64,000 bases of DNA from Hoyosella subflava DQS3-9A1 (GTDB taxonomy: Bacteria; Actinomycetota; Actinomycetes; Mycobacteriales; Mycobacteriaceae): NCBI RefSeq assembly GCF_000214175.1, contig NC_015564.1, positions 1,302,001-1,366,000 on the forward strand, given 5' to 3'. Made by a program: the position numbers and the translations under genes. The notes under the pieces were generated by a model. It was not told where the DNA came from, ran no database searches, and saw only the letters and a list, made by a program, of their open reading frames with translations. Positions 32,887-41,016 of this stretch are shown here, one piece after another. The stretch's first letter is position 1. Each line of letters opens with the position of its first letter.

Positions 32887-32904
32887 ATTGTCACCCCTGA
32901 CAAT
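32887..32904. promoter_or_regulatory. Inverted repeat at the exonuclease-UvrC promoter
   Basis: attgtca-cccc-tgacaat, perfect 7-bp arms, directly upstream of the TAATCT -10 (32881-32886 on +). Its position between -10 and the expected -35 fits a repressor operator. Confidence 0.5.
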
Positions 32905-33400
32905 TCGAGTCAACGCGTAGAAGAACGCGCCGGTACAGGCACTGGAATGCGCGTCGTAGTGCACAGCAGAGCGGGACACGTGCCCGAATCGTCCGAGTGC
33001 GCCATCGGGTACGAAACTTCGCATGTCGGACGCAGCAAGCACTCAGCAAGCACTCAGGCAAGAAGTGAGAGAAGGGTCACAATTTTCTTTTTGTGTGATC
33101 CTTGCACCCCGTGTATTGCGGTTCGTGAGGCGTGCGCAGCAGAATGGCGCCACCATCAAATATTTTGTCTACCTGGACGGATGTGCTGATCAAACCGAGT
33201 CTTCGCCGGGGGTGTCCCGATGTAACTGCTCCCGCGGCCTGGCTGAGCCTGCAGACACGCCCGAATGGTGGGCTTGGGTGCGGTGTCCCCTGAACGAAGG
33301 ACCCTGAGCTGCACTTTTGTAGTCGTACCGCGACGGTGAGTCCGTTACGTTAGCAGCGTGTGACTTCTACCACAAGGATCGCCCAATAGACGAGGGCATG
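32905..33400. other. Non-coding gap upstream of the riboswitch
   Basis: About 0.5 kb with no convincing gene; open frames here (for example 33023-33307) lack a ribosome-binding site and recognisable motifs. It contains a tandem 11-bp repeat agcaagcactc (33033-33054) and an AT-rich patch with near-inverted tcacaa / ttgtgtga (33077-33098). The last ~100 bp may hold distal promoter sites. Confidence 0.5.
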
Positions 33401-33427
33401 GACTGATCCGATCCTGTTTCGTAATCT
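33401..33427 (+). promoter_or_regulatory. Promoter of the riboswitch-NlpC/P60 transcript
   Basis: TGGACT (33401) and TAATCT (33422-33427) with a 15-bp spacer. TAATCT ends 22 nt before the first paired base of the aptamer. The stretch ttcgtaatcttttcgaga is nearly repeated before the second NlpC/P60 gene. Confidence 0.5.
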
Positions 33428-33449
33428 TTTCGAGACCTTGCGGAGTCCT

Positions 33450-33621
33450 GCCGACCCGACCGGGATGGCGCCGAAGGTCAGCCGCCTAATCAGTGCCCGC
33501 ACGAAGCGAGCACTGAACCGGGGAACCACGTTTCCACTGGGGTGAATCCCGCGCCGGACTTGACACCGGATGTGGGTAGGGCCGTCTTCCAGGCCCGAAC
33601 CCGTCAGCTAACTCGGTCGGC
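33450..33621 (+). ncRNA. ydaO/yuaA-type c-di-AMP riboswitch
   Basis: Conserved blocks of this class occur in order: gccgcctaat (33481), ccggggaaccacg (33518), ggggtgaatcccgc (33539), and the signature gaacccgtcagctaactcgg (33597-33616). The closing stem P1 pairs gccgacc (33450-33456) with ggtcggc (33615-33621). These riboswitches bind cyclic di-AMP and in actinobacteria commonly precede cell-wall hydrolase genes, as here. The aptamer ends 33 nt before the NlpC/P60 start. In known actinobacterial cases ligand lowers expression; that sign is not visible in the sequence. Confidence 0.92.
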
Positions 33622-33653
33622 GGTCGATGGAAGAAACAGGAGACTTACTCAAT

Positions 33654-34250
33654 ATGGCCACGAAGTCGCTTAAGCGGACTGTTCGCACTGCCGTCGCTGC
33701 TGGGATTGCGGCCGCTGCGATCGCTATCCCGGCTGCACCCGCAATGGCAGCTCCGGTGACCATTCCGGGAATCGGCACGTTCGACGTTCCTGACAACCTT
33801 GCGATTCCGACCACTTTTGACGTGCCACAGATGCCGCAGGTTCCAGGGGTCCAGATTCCTGAGCTGAACACTGGCAGCATTGGTGACGTTGCCGCACCTT
33901 TCTCCAACGGTGACCGGGTTGCCGACGGCGCGCTGACCAAGGTGGGTTCGCCTTACGTCTGGGGTGCAGCAGGACCTAACGCTTTCGATTGCTCCGGCCT
34001 CGTGTACTGGGCGCACCAGCAGGCTGGCCTGAACGTGCCACGTACGAGCCAGGCACAAGCCGGTGGCGGCATCCCTGTGGGATACAACGACCTGCGCCGC
34101 GGTGACGTCGTTCTCTTCTACGGCGGCGCTTCACACGCCGGCATTTACATCGGCAACGGCCAGATCGTCCACGCGCTGAACTCATCACAGCCGGTCAAGG
34201 TCGACGCGCTTGGATCGCTTCCGTTCCACAGCGCACGCCGCTATGCATGA
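33654..34250 (+). CDS. Secreted NlpC/P60 peptidoglycan endopeptidase
   Basis: 198 residues. Sec signal peptide (basic start, hydrophobic to ~32, cleavage near PAMA-AP), a short linker, and an NlpC/P60 domain from ~85 with catalytic Cys113 (FDCSGLVYW), His161 (SHAGIYIG) and His173 (IVHA). It cleaves stem peptides in the wall, likely in growth or separation. ATG 33654 (MATKSLKRT) follows an aggag 10 nt upstream; ATG 33627 is in frame but has no such site. It is controlled by the c-di-AMP riboswitch and followed by a strong terminator, so it is monocistronic. Confidence 0.93.
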   Translation: MATKSLKRTVRTAVAAGIAAAAIAIPAAPAMAAPVTIPGIGTFDVPDNLAIPTTFDVPQMPQVPGVQIPELNTGSIGDVAAPFSNGDRVADGALTKVGSPYVWGAAGPNAFDCSGLVYWAHQQAGLNVPRTSQAQAGGGIPVGYNDLRRGDVVLFYGGASHAGIYIGNGQIVHALNSSQPVKVDALGSLPFHSARRYA

Positions 34251-34293
34251 CAGCTAGCGACTAGTTGCAGCGACCATTAGGCGCTGCACAGTG

Positions 34294-34331
34294 ATGTGGG
34301 GCGGAACCATGCGAATGGTCCCGCCCCACAT
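34294..34331 (+). terminator. Terminator after the first NlpC/P60 gene
   Basis: 17-bp arms (atgtggggcggaaccat / atggtcccgccccacat, one mismatch), loop gcga, then cgtgtttta. It lies 43 nt past the stop. Confidence 0.85.
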
Positions 34332-34368
34332 CGTGTTTTACGGCGTGTTAGCGGAAAACGGTCTCAAG

Positions 34369-34397
34369 TGGACAGTTGGTTGCTAGTTCCGTAATCT
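34369..34397 (+). promoter_or_regulatory. Promoter of the RipC-like gene
   Basis: TGGACA (34369-34374), 17-bp spacer, TAATCT (34392-34397), within ttccgtaatctgatcgaga. This closely matches the promoter of the upstream NlpC/P60 gene. The leader to GTG 34514 is ~110 nt, but no riboswitch blocks were found in it. Confidence 0.55.
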
Positions 34398-34513
34398 GAT
34401 CGAGATCTTTGGCCTGACTCTCCGGTAACCTCCGGTCTGATGGGCGGTGCTGTCAGTACGGTGCGCCATCCGCCACCCAGGGTCAGCAAGATTCCGATGG
34501 GTGAAGAGTTGAG

Positions 34514-35569
34514 GTGAGTGTGGCGGCTTATGAGGGCCGAGCAGCGACCCGTGTCTGGCTCGCGATGGTGGCGACCCTGCTGATCGTTGCCGTAAGTCTT
34601 GTACATGCGCCGCGCCTTTCCGCGGATCCCGTGATCACGGATGCGACAGAAGCGCTAGAGCGCTTGTCCTCGCTCAGTCGCGAGGCAACACGCGCCAACG
34701 ACGAGGTTCTGACTGCGCAGATCCGGTTGGAGGACCTGCAGGGGCAGTTAGCGGATGCGGAGGGGCGCCAGCAGGACAGTGCCCGGCTGATGGACGACGC
34801 CCGTCAGCAGATCGATGCGCTCCAGGAGATCGTGGACAAATTCGCGTTCGCGAATTACCAAGGTATCCGGTTCGACTCGCTGTTCGCCTTGCTCACCAGT
34901 GACTCGCCGCAGGACCTGATCACACAGATGTCGGCGTTCGAGATCATCTCGCGCGACACCCTCGAACGAATTAAAGACTTCGAATCAGCCCGGGCCACAT
35001 ATGAGGGTGCCGAGCAGGATGCACGCGAAGCCGCTGCCCAGTTCCGCGCACTCACTGGGGACGCACGGGTCCAGCACGAACTGCTTGCCAGTCGGCAGTC
35101 CGCCCTGCAAGCGCAGATCGAGCAGATCAAGGAACTCTACGAAACGCTGAGCGCGGAGGAGCGCCAGCAGTGGGCCGGCGTGACCGTACCTCCTGGGTTC
35201 GACCCAGGTTCGCTCCGCGGTTCGGGCACTGGAGTTGATATCGCACGTGCCGCTCTGACTCGGCTCGGCGCACCGTACGTGTGGGGGGCGACGGGACCCG
35301 ACCAATTCGACTGTTCAGGGCTCGTGATGTGGGCTCACAATCAATCGGGCCGTTCAATTCCGCGAACCAGCCAGATGCAAGCACAGGGTGGGATGCCTGT
35401 GTCGCCGCGCGATATTCAGCCGGGTGATGTTGTCATCTACTACCGCGATGCTTCCCACGTGGGCCTCTATATCGGTAACGGACAGATCGTCCACGCATCG
35501 ACATTCGGTGTTCCTGTCAAAGTCGACGCGGTCAATTCAGCACCAGTGCACTCGATCCGGCGCTACTAG
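34514..35569 (+). CDS. ripC: Secreted coiled-coil NlpC/P60 endopeptidase, RipC-like
   Basis: 351 residues, counterpart of Rv2190c. Signal peptide to ~37 (PRLSA-DP), an extended coiled coil (~40-220, heptad-rich, e.g. EVLTAQIRLEDLQGQLADAE), then an NlpC/P60 domain with Cys267, His315 and His327 intact. In mycobacteria RipC is activated through the FtsX extracellular domain by its coiled coil; the same layout here suggests the same control. The start is one of two close GTGs (34514 or 34520). Its C-terminal domain is very similar to the preceding gene's. Confidence 0.9.
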   Translation: MSVAAYEGRAATRVWLAMVATLLIVAVSLVHAPRLSADPVITDATEALERLSSLSREATRANDEVLTAQIRLEDLQGQLADAEGRQQDSARLMDDARQQIDALQEIVDKFAFANYQGIRFDSLFALLTSDSPQDLITQMSAFEIISRDTLERIKDFESARATYEGAEQDAREAAAQFRALTGDARVQHELLASRQSALQAQIEQIKELYETLSAEERQQWAGVTVPPGFDPGSLRGSGTGVDIARAALTRLGAPYVWGATGPDQFDCSGLVMWAHNQSGRSIPRTSQMQAQGGMPVSPRDIQPGDVVIYYRDASHVGLYIGNGQIVHASTFGVPVKVDAVNSAPVHSIRRY

Positions 35570-35578
35570 CCTGTCCAT

Positions 35579-36913
35579 ATGTGGTTCACGCGCTGGCGCT
35601 GCGCCGCGACTGCCGTGGCCATCACGGTGACCCTGCCGCTCGTTTCGTGTGGGACGATCGGTCCTGAGGACAGCACATCAGCGCCGCCGGAGTCGACAGC
35701 GCCCCCGGCAGCAACTCCGGGTAACAGCTACGAGGCCATCCGGACCGAAGGTCTCAATGCACTGCTGGCAGAGTGGGCTGATGCTCAGCGCACCGGTGAC
35801 CCGGAGGCCCTGACCCGTCTGTTCCATCCGGACGCAGACCCGGATTTTGTGGAATCGGAGCGGCGAAAGGCTGTGCATCTTGACGACGTCCCGCTACGTG
35901 AGTGGCGTTACGAACTAACCTCCGCACCGGAGATCTTTGTTCCCGCGGAGATCGCGGACCGCATCGACGCAAGAGACGTGTGGGCGCCGTCTCTGCAGCT
36001 TGTCTATCAGCTGACGGCTGATCACGCTGCAACGAGTCTGCCCGTGGGCCTCATCGTCGCTCGTGTGGGTGATGAGTGGCTGCTGGTAAGCGACAGCGAC
36101 GTCACAACCGACGCGCGAACTTGGCGGGGCCCGTGGGACTTCGGCCCGGTGATAACTGAGACTGTGACGTGGCAGGGTGCTGAGTCACTGGTGCTGGGCC
36201 ATCCAGGTGACCAAGATGTCGTATCTGACACGGTCGCGGAACTCGAAGAGGCTCTTGAGGACGTGGACCGCTTCTGGCGATCGGAGTGGGAGGGGCGAGT
36301 AGTCGTTTTCGTCAGCCAAACCGAAGAAGAGTTCTCCGCGCTGACAGGGGGCGCTCATGACAATGCCTCAGCGGCGGCAGTTGCCATCGCAGACCCAGAA
36401 CGCGACAGCAGTGGTGCGGCAACGGGTCAGCGGATCGTACTCTCCGCCCCCGTCATGCGGACTCTCCCTGACGAGGCGCGGGCGGTTGTGCTGCGGCATG
36501 AGCTATCTCATGTGGTGACGCGCCCGAAAACTGGCCAGTCGAGTCCATTGTGGCTGCTTGAAGGGACAGCTGAGTACGCTGGCCGCGCGACTGCAGGAGT
36601 CACCCTTCACGAGGGGGCGTCGATGGTGCGCGCTTTGGTCCGGCAATTTGGCCCACCGGATACGCTGCCGCGTGATGATCACTTCCAGGCAGGCGGGGAA
36701 ACCTCCGCGCTTGCGTACGAACTTGCGTGGACGTTCTCCGTTTACCTCGCTGAGACATTTGGCGAAGCGGAGTTACCGCGGGTCTATTACGCTCTTGCTG
36801 CTCCGGGGGCTGGACCTGCGGTCCTCGAGGACCGCATGCGTGAAACAACTGGCCGTGGTCTCGCCGAAACGGTCCGTGAGTGGGGTGCATGGCTCGAACG
36901 TGAATTCGCGTGA
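35579..36913 (+). CDS. Lipoprotein with a gluzincin-type (peptidase MA-like) domain
   Basis: 444 residues. Lipoprotein signal with lipobox LVSC (Cys24), a Ser/Thr/Pro-rich linker, an NTF2/SnoaL-like middle (~50-170) and a C-terminal metallopeptidase-like domain: HELSH at 307-311 followed by LLEGTAEY with Glu328, the spacing of a third zinc ligand in gluzincins. An extracytoplasmic metalloprotease is plausible but no substrate is known. ATG 35579 lies 9 nt after the ripC stop; TAGCCT 6 nt upstream could make it leaderless. It occupies the Rv2189c position. Confidence 0.8.
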   Translation: MWFTRWRCAATAVAITVTLPLVSCGTIGPEDSTSAPPESTAPPAATPGNSYEAIRTEGLNALLAEWADAQRTGDPEALTRLFHPDADPDFVESERRKAVHLDDVPLREWRYELTSAPEIFVPAEIADRIDARDVWAPSLQLVYQLTADHAATSLPVGLIVARVGDEWLLVSDSDVTTDARTWRGPWDFGPVITETVTWQGAESLVLGHPGDQDVVSDTVAELEEALEDVDRFWRSEWEGRVVVFVSQTEEEFSALTGGAHDNASAAAVAIADPERDSSGAATGQRIVLSAPVMRTLPDEARAVVLRHELSHVVTRPKTGQSSPLWLLEGTAEYAGRATAGVTLHEGASMVRALVRQFGPPDTLPRDDHFQAGGETSALAYELAWTFSVYLAETFGEAELPRVYYALAAPGAGPAVLEDRMRETTGRGLAETVREWGAWLEREFA

Positions 36914-36974
36914 CAAGCGTAACGATGCCGCGTGTGCCGAGTCGCGTTGCGCGGGGAACCAATACGGTAGAGCT

Positions 36975-38105
36975 ATGCGTCGCACCCTGCTGGTGACCAA
37001 CGATTTTCCTCCGCGGCCCGGAGGGATCCAGTCCTACGTGCACACCCTCGCCGAAATGCTGCCGCCGGAGCAACTCGTCGTGTATGCCCCGCGCTGGCGG
37101 GGTGACAGCCATACGCGGTTCGATGCGCAACAATCATTTGAGGTGGTGCGGCATCCCACTACGCTCATGCTGCCAACTCCGAATGTCGTGCAGCGCGCTA
37201 AAGAGATCATGAGGCATCATGCGTGCTCTGGTATCTGGTTCGGTGCAGCCGCACCGCTCGCTCTGATGGGGCCGTTGCTGCGTTCGGCGGGTGCGGAGAC
37301 AATCATTGCTAGCACCCACGGACACGAGGTTGGGTGGTCCATGATTCCCGCCGCTCGACAAGCCCTTCGCGTGATCGGGGAGCAGACCGATGTCGTCACG
37401 TATGTCAGCAAATACACCCGCGGAAGGTTTGGGGCGGCGTTCGGGCCCAACTCGGCGTTAGAGCACGTGCCCCCGGGTGTCGATACTGAGAAGTTCAAGC
37501 CCGACAGCGGTGCACGCAGTGAACTGCGCGCACGCTACCGATTGGGCAACCGCCCGGTGGTGGTATGCCTCTCGCGCCTGGTACCGCGAAAGGGCCAGGA
37601 CATGCTCATACGGGCATTGCCAGGGATTCGCAGTCGCGTGGATGGCGCCGCTCTGGTCATCGTTGGCGGCGGACCCTACGCCGAAAATTTGAGGACGCTA
37701 GCGCGCGAATGCGGTGTCGAGGATGACGTTGTGTTTACCGGGTCTGTCCCCTCGAGTGAACTTGCCGCGCACCATACGATCGCCGATGTTTTCGCGATGC
37801 CGTGTCGTACCCGTGGAGCCGGACTCGATGTCGAAGGGCTGGGAATCGTCTTTCTCGAGGCCTCAGCCACCGGAGTGCCGGTCATCGCAGGGCAATCAGG
37901 TGGGGCTCCCGAGACTGTGCGAGAAGGCGAGACCGGCTACGTCGTGGATGGCCGGTCAGTCCCGGACATCATCGATAGGATTGCGGATCTGCTCAGCGAC
38001 CTCGATAACTCGACCGCCATGGGCGCACAAGGCCGGAAGTGGGTCACCGAAAACTGGCAGTGGGCCACGATGGCCAGCCGGTTGCGCACCTTCCTCACTC
38101 AATAG
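36975..38105 (+). CDS. pimB: GDP-mannose-dependent PIM1 mannosyltransferase PimB'
   Basis: 376 residues, GT4/GT-B fold. It adds the second mannose to phosphatidylinositol monomannoside on the inner face of the membrane (counterpart of Rv2188c). Visible are the N-terminal TNDFPPRPGGIQSYVHTLAE, the acceptor/donor segments STHGHEVGW and LSRLVPRKGQDMLIRALP, and the EGLGIVFLEASATGVPVIAG donor-binding motif with EX7E. ATG 36975 is used (TACGGT 6 nt upstream, leaderless); the frame from 36558 overlaps the lipoprotein gene and is spurious. It ends at a shared terminator with fadD15. Confidence 0.95.
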   Translation: MRRTLLVTNDFPPRPGGIQSYVHTLAEMLPPEQLVVYAPRWRGDSHTRFDAQQSFEVVRHPTTLMLPTPNVVQRAKEIMRHHACSGIWFGAAAPLALMGPLLRSAGAETIIASTHGHEVGWSMIPAARQALRVIGEQTDVVTYVSKYTRGRFGAAFGPNSALEHVPPGVDTEKFKPDSGARSELRARYRLGNRPVVVCLSRLVPRKGQDMLIRALPGIRSRVDGAALVIVGGGPYAENLRTLARECGVEDDVVFTGSVPSSELAAHHTIADVFAMPCRTRGAGLDVEGLGIVFLEASATGVPVIAGQSGGAPETVREGETGYVVDGRSVPDIIDRIADLLSDLDNSTAMGAQGRKWVTENWQWATMASRLRTFLTQ

Positions 38106-38107
38106 AA

Positions 38108-38146
38108 AAGGCCGACGGACGAGTGTCGCTCGTGCCCGTCGGCCTT
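38108..38146. terminator. Bidirectional terminator between pimB and fadD15
   Basis: Arms aaggccgacgg (38108-38118) and ccgtcggcctt (38136-38146), with further pairing inside the loop. A-rich sequence precedes it (agaaaag) and T-containing sequence follows (atctt), so it can act for both convergent genes. Confidence 0.8.
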
Positions 38147-38155
38147 ATCTTGAGG

Positions 38156-39949
38156 TTACTTCTTGTAGAGCGCTTCGATCTCGTCCGCGAACTTCTGTGC
38201 GACGACGTTGCGCTTCAGCTTCATGGACGGGGTGAGTTCCCCGGTAGCTTCGGTGAAGTCGATCGAGAGGATGCGGTACTTCTTGATGGCCTCGGCAGCC
38301 GAAACGGTCTTGTTGGCCTGTACAACCAGTTCGTCAATTTCGGCGATAAGGTCGGGATCGTTCTTGAGATCGTCGACCGTCGCGTCTGCGGGCTTGTCGT
38401 TGCGCTCTTTCCAGCCGGGGAGAGCTTCAGGATCGAGGGTGAGGAGAGCGCCGATGAATGGCTTCTGATCTCCGACGACCATCGCCTGGCTCACGATCGC
38501 GCTTGAGCGGAGCACATCTTCGAGACCGGACGGCGAGACGTTTTTACCGCCCGCGGTCACGATGATTTCCTTCTTGCGACCGGTGATGGAGAGGTAGCCA
38601 TCATCGTCGAGTGATCCGAGGTCGCCCGTGTTGAACCAGCCATCGATGATCGAGTCCTGCGTCGCTTGCTCGTTGCGCCAGTAGCCGCCAAAGACAACAG
38701 GGCCCGAGAGCAACACTTCGCCGTCCTCGGCGATTCGCGCCTTGTTTCCGGGCAACGGACGGCCCACACTACCGATGCGGTGGTGGTCGGGGGTGTTGAC
38801 GGTGATAGCTGCGCTGGTTTCTGTCAGACCGTAGCCCTCGTACACCTTCAGCCCCGCTCCGCGGAAGAAGTGGCCGAGGCGAGCACCGAGCGGGGCGCCT
38901 CCGGACACAGCGGCAACACACTCACCGCCGAGCGCGGCGAGAAGCTTTGAGTAGACGAGTTTGCTGAACAGTGCGTGCTTCACCTTGAGGCCAAGGCCAG
39001 CACCGCCGGTGTCCAGCGACTTGCTCCACTCGATAGCCACATCCGAGGCCTTGTCGAAGATTTTACCCTTGCCGGCTGCGTGTGCTTTGAGGCGTGCGCC
39101 GTTGAAGACCTTCTCGAAGATACGCGGTACGGCGAGGATAACGGTGGGCTTGAAGACACCGAGATGCTCAACGATATTGGGGATGTCCGACGTGTGACCG
39201 ACGGTCATCCGAGTTTCAACACAGGCCACGCTGATGGCACGCGCGAATACGTGAGCAAGGGGGAGGAAGAGGAGCGTGCGGCTGTTGGTATTCAGGTACT
39301 CGGACAAGCTAGACGCCAGGATGCTCTTCACCTCGGCAAGGAGGTTGTAGTGCGTCAGCTGGACGCCCTTCGGGCGGCCGGTGGTGCCAGATGTGTAGAT
39401 CAAGGTGGCTGGATCGGACGACTTGAGCGCCTTCACGCGGTTCGTGACCTCATCGTCAGCGACGTCAGCTCCGGACGCTACGAGTTCATCGATCGCACCT
39501 TCATCGAGGACGAGGACCTTCTTCAGGTTCTCCGCCGCGTCGGTGACCTCTTTATGGGTCGCCGCGTTCGCTGGGGTCTCGACGACAATGCCCACCGCGT
39601 CGGAATCCTCAAGGATCCAGGCCACCTGGTCAGCGGATGAGGTCGCGTAGATCGGCACGGTCACGCCGCCAGCGGTCCAGATTGCGTAGTCCATGAGGAC
39701 CCACTCGTAGCGGGTGTCCGAGAGCAGCGCGACTCGGTCGCCCTGATTGACACCGAGGGCGATCAGCCCTTTCGCGACCTTGGCTACCTGGTCTGCGAAC
39801 TCCTTCGCCGTCACATCGGTCCAGCTGCCGCCCACGAGACGGCGAAACAGGGGGTATGCCGGGTCTTCCGCAGCGTTCCGCGCGACGGCATCGGCGCAGG
39901 ACGCGTCCTCGGGGACTGTATAGGTTGCTGGGACGCTGAACTCGCGCAC
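38156..39949 (-). CDS. fadD15: Long-chain fatty-acid-CoA ligase (AMP-forming), FadD15 type
   Basis: Activates fatty acids to acyl-CoA. 597 residues. ATP-binding TLIYTSGTTGRPKGVQLTH, the GYGLTETSAAITVN loop, NTGDLGSLDDDGYLSITGRKKEIIVTAGGKNVSP and the catalytic C-terminal lysine region (TPSMKLKRN) are present. GTG 39949 is preferred: it follows tggaggtacca, whereas the in-frame ATG 39961 (four codons earlier) has no good ribosome-binding site. Counterpart of Rv2187. The promoter region holds a TCCCA-AA-TGGGA palindrome. Confidence 0.93.
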   Translation of the reverse strand: MREFSVPATYTVPEDASCADAVARNAAEDPAYPLFRRLVGGSWTDVTAKEFADQVAKVAKGLIALGVNQGDRVALLSDTRYEWVLMDYAIWTAGGVTVPIYATSSADQVAWILEDSDAVGIVVETPANAATHKEVTDAAENLKKVLVLDEGAIDELVASGADVADDEVTNRVKALKSSDPATLIYTSGTTGRPKGVQLTHYNLLAEVKSILASSLSEYLNTNSRTLLFLPLAHVFARAISVACVETRMTVGHTSDIPNIVEHLGVFKPTVILAVPRIFEKVFNGARLKAHAAGKGKIFDKASDVAIEWSKSLDTGGAGLGLKVKHALFSKLVYSKLLAALGGECVAAVSGGAPLGARLGHFFRGAGLKVYEGYGLTETSAAITVNTPDHHRIGSVGRPLPGNKARIAEDGEVLLSGPVVFGGYWRNEQATQDSIIDGWFNTGDLGSLDDDGYLSITGRKKEIIVTAGGKNVSPSGLEDVLRSSAIVSQAMVVGDQKPFIGALLTLDPEALPGWKERNDKPADATVDDLKNDPDLIAEIDELVVQANKTVSAAEAIKKYRILSIDFTEATGELTPSMKLKRNVVAQKFADEIEALYKK

Positions 39950-40007
39950 TGGTACCTCCATCAGGGGATTCCTCTAGCTTTGCGACTCACACTCTAACGT
40001 CAATCGA

Positions 40008-40020
40008 TCCCAAATGGGAC
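40008..40020. promoter_or_regulatory. Palindrome tcccaaatgggac between fadD15 and an SRPBCC gene
   Basis: Arms tccca / tggga with a 2-nt spacer, ~59 bp before fadD15 and ~103 bp before the divergent SRPBCC gene. Nearly the same palindrome occurs at 9633-9646. Confidence 0.4.
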
Positions 40021-40122
40021 ACTGCACGGTTCTGCGTCGGAGTGTTACCAATGAGGAGGCTGGGGGTTGTCCTGTGCAGACTTCCGGCCAGGGTGTGTGG
40101 CCGCGCCCTGGAGGTATGTGTG

Positions 40123-40533
40123 ATGCTCTCTAGCGTGAGCAGTATTCATGTCGCGGACGACACGTTCGTTGCGGCGAGCCCAGACCTCGTTGCACGGCAA
40201 TTTCAGGACCGTGCCGACTGGTCGCGCTGGTGGCCCGACCTTTCGGTTACGGTGCAGGAGAACCGTGGCGACAAAGGGGTTCGCTGGCGAGTGGGAGACT
40301 CGCTGGACGGCACGATGGAGGTATGGCTCGAGCCCGTGCTGGACGGCACGATGATCCACTACTTTCTGCACGCAGAGCCGGCTCGGCAGACTCCATTGAC
40401 CTTCCCCGAACTTGCACAGGCGAATCGCGCCTGGCGGGTCACGGGCCGTGCGATGGCGTTCGAGGTCAAGTTCAGGGCCGAGCAGGGACGGCGACCGGGC
40501 GAGCCGGCGGTATCGTCCGCGACATCAGGGTAG
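40123..40533 (+). CDS. SRPBCC (START-like) protein, first of a pair
   Basis: 136 residues. A START/SRPBCC-type ligand-binding fold is suggested by the helix-turn pattern (DTFVAASPDLVARQFQDRADWSRWWPDLSVTVQE) and the long C-terminal helix (ANRAWRVTGRAMAFEVKFRAEQ). Proteins of this fold bind lipids or polyketides in a deep pocket. ATG 40123 is the likely start; GTG 40120 and GTG 40135 are alternatives. It is followed 11 nt later by a second SRPBCC gene. The ligand is unknown. Confidence 0.75.
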   Translation: MLSSVSSIHVADDTFVAASPDLVARQFQDRADWSRWWPDLSVTVQENRGDKGVRWRVGDSLDGTMEVWLEPVLDGTMIHYFLHAEPARQTPLTFPELAQANRAWRVTGRAMAFEVKFRAEQGRRPGEPAVSSATSG

Positions 40534-40543
40534 CGTTTGCGTC

Positions 40544-40984
40544 ATGGCTGAGAGGACCACGCAGTCGATCGTGATCGACGCCCCCGCGGAGAGCGTCATG
40601 GCCGTGATCGCTGATTTCCCCGAATATCCCTCGTGGGTTTCTGCGGCGAAGCAGGTCGACGTGCTTGAAACGTACCCGGATGGCAGAGCGTCCCGCGTTC
40701 GCTTCGTCCTTGATGCTGGTGTCATTAAGGACACCTACGAGCTCTCGTACACGTGGTCACGCGATGGGCTGCGTGTCAGCTGGGAGCTTGTGTCTGGAGG
40801 TATTCAGAAAGCTCAGAGCGGTTCATATGTGCTCGAGCCTCAGCGTGGCGGCCAGTCAGCGAAAGTCACTTATGAGCTCATGGTCGACTTGGCAATTCCA
40901 GTCATTGGGCTGCTGAAGCGTCGTGCGGAAAAGGTCATCACGGATACGGCGCTCAAAGAGCTGAAGAAGCGGGTTGAACGCTGA
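40544..40984 (+). CDS. SRPBCC (polyketide cyclase/dehydrase-like) protein, second of a pair
   Basis: 146 residues, counterpart of Rv2185c. Typical N-terminus (TQSIVIDAPAESVMAVIADFPEYPSWVSAAK) and amphipathic C-terminal helix (VIGLLKRRAEKVITDTALKELKKRVE). It probably binds a hydrophobic ligand; no catalytic residues can be assigned. ATG 40544 has TAGCGT 7 nt upstream (overlapping the previous stop), so it may have its own leaderless promoter. It leads into the ArsA-ROK-PlsC genes. Confidence 0.85.
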   Translation: MAERTTQSIVIDAPAESVMAVIADFPEYPSWVSAAKQVDVLETYPDGRASRVRFVLDAGVIKDTYELSYTWSRDGLRVSWELVSGGIQKAQSGSYVLEPQRGGQSAKVTYELMVDLAIPVIGLLKRRAEKVITDTALKELKKRVER

Positions 40985-41016
40985 ACGTAGATGGAAGCGC
41001 GCCTGATGCTCGCTTG

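Noticed and set aside
33023-33307. 94-codon open frame upstream of the riboswitch
   Set aside because: No ribosome-binding site, no recognisable domain, composition like non-coding DNA, and it runs over repeat-bearing intergenic sequence.
36558-36974. Long upstream extension of the pimB frame
   Set aside because: It overlaps the end of the lipoprotein gene out of frame. The true GT4 N-terminus starts at ATG 36975 with a -10 box before it.
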